Source: Hericium rajendrae | Lineage: Eukaryota > Basidiomycota > Agaricomycetes > Russulales > Hericiaceae | Direction of reading: 5' to 3' | Length of the DNA stretch: 64,000 nucleotides | Assembly: GCA_033439255.1 (NCBI GenBank) | Contig: CM065878.1 | Location: forward strand, 2,480,001-2,544,000 | Part shown: in pieces, positions 63,662 to 64,000 of the stretch | How positions within the stretch are numbered: the first letter of the stretch is position 1 | How the letters are laid out: the number at the start of each line of letters is the position of its first letter | Notes under the pieces: model-generated | Told to the model about the DNA's origin: nothing | Seen by the model: only the letters and a program-made list of their open reading frames with translations | Databases searched by the model: none | Translations under genes and position numbers: made by a program

Positions 63662-64000
63662 ATGCCAGCAGGAAAGAAAGCGCCGCCACAACAGGCCAAT
63701 CTGAAGGATCTATGGGGTGGGAAGAAGGTCAAACAGGAGGACGCGGTCAAGAAGGAGGAGGTCGTGAAGAAGGAGGCCAGCGCGGTCGCTGCTTTGCGGC
63801 CGAGCGATCCAATGGACGAGGATGAGAAGCAGGAATCGCCAGGTGTGTGTCCGCGTGGATGCTCCTTTTGCCCGAGCTGAGACTGCGCGCTAGCGGAGGG
63901 CTCGAAGCGCAAGCAGCCGCCACAGAAGTCTCCAGGTATGTTACACCGTTTGTTCATATTTCGCGTGTCGTTCAATGCAGAGTAAAGCTCGCGCAGAACA
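63662..64000 (+). CDS. Lys/Glu-rich nuclear-type protein, N-terminal part, cut by the window edge
   Basis: The start MPAGKKAPPQQANLKDLWGG is followed by KKVKQEDAVKKEEVVKKEAS, an acidic patch PMDEDEKQESP and, after an intron at about 63843-63892, EGSKRKQPPQKSP. Another intron begins near 63935, and the gene leaves the window at 64000. QQANLKDLWGG resembles a loose PCNA-interacting box at the N-terminus. Together with the basic/acidic disordered region, that recalls DNA ligase I or a replication/repair factor, but there is too little sequence to say. An upstream exon may exist. Confidence 0.5.

Noticed and set aside
63495-63704. Small hydrophobic open frame near the right edge
   Set aside because: It has an ATG and a hydrophobic start, but no known family, and it overlaps the start of a better-supported Lys/Glu-rich gene in another frame.

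Overview
The window is nuclear DNA of a filamentous basidiomycete, most likely an agaricomycete. Genes are dense and lie on both strands. They are split by many introns of about 45-65 bases with GTRNGT donors and YAG acceptors. The gene set (PEX16, RTA1-like exporters, mucin-like proteins with a GAVAGVF membrane anchor, a PPZ-type phosphatase with a long N-terminal extension, a CorA/Mnr2-like transporter) is typical of that group. I found about 28 protein-coding genes, one of them cut by the right edge. I saw no rRNA, tRNA, CRISPR array or intact mobile element.

Layout. 0.4-9.4 kb: a large multi-spanning membrane protein of unknown function, the ribosome-biogenesis factor RRP36 and a CorA-family Mg2+ transporter. 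10-16 kb: a small secreted Ala/Val-rich protein, a poly-Q coiled-coil protein and PEX16. 16-20.5 kb: a cupin gene converging on a short-chain dehydrogenase that closely resembles L-rhamnose 1-dehydrogenase, then a bacterial-type ketol-acid reductoisomerase-like gene. 20.8-23 kb: an RBM39-type splicing factor. 23.5-30.5 kb: a metabolic neighbourhood with an allantoate-permease-like MFS transporter, a RidA enamine/imine deaminase, an HSL-type alpha/beta hydrolase and a PLP/zinc D-serine dehydratase-like enzyme. 30.7-39.5 kb: a Rab4/Ypt4-like GTPase, a mucin-like membrane protein, an isochorismatase-family hydrolase and a secreted subtilisin-like protease. 40-48.8 kb: an SLC35F-type transporter, mitochondrial ribosomal protein bL36m, two RTA1-family genes on either side of an unrecognised gene, and SGT1. 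49-64 kb: a glutathione S-transferase, a GT31 glycosyltransferase, a conserved single-pass membrane protein, a second mucin-like membrane protein, ribosomal protein uS17 (RPS11), a PPZ-type phosphatase and the 5' end of a Lys/Glu-rich gene.

Two points matter most. First, at least a dozen clearly recognisable genes carry reading-frame breaks that one extra base in a short homopolymer would explain, always in the deletion direction. RRP36 alone has three. This looks like homopolymer under-calling in the underlying assembly rather than mass pseudogenisation, and any automatic annotation of the window will be fragmented because of it. Second, the neighbours at 23.5-30.5 kb make biochemical sense together. 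A D-serine dehydratase-type enzyme releases 2-aminoacrylate, RidA hydrolyses it, and a transporter and an esterase/amidase lie beside them. This is an inferred functional cluster, not a demonstrated one.
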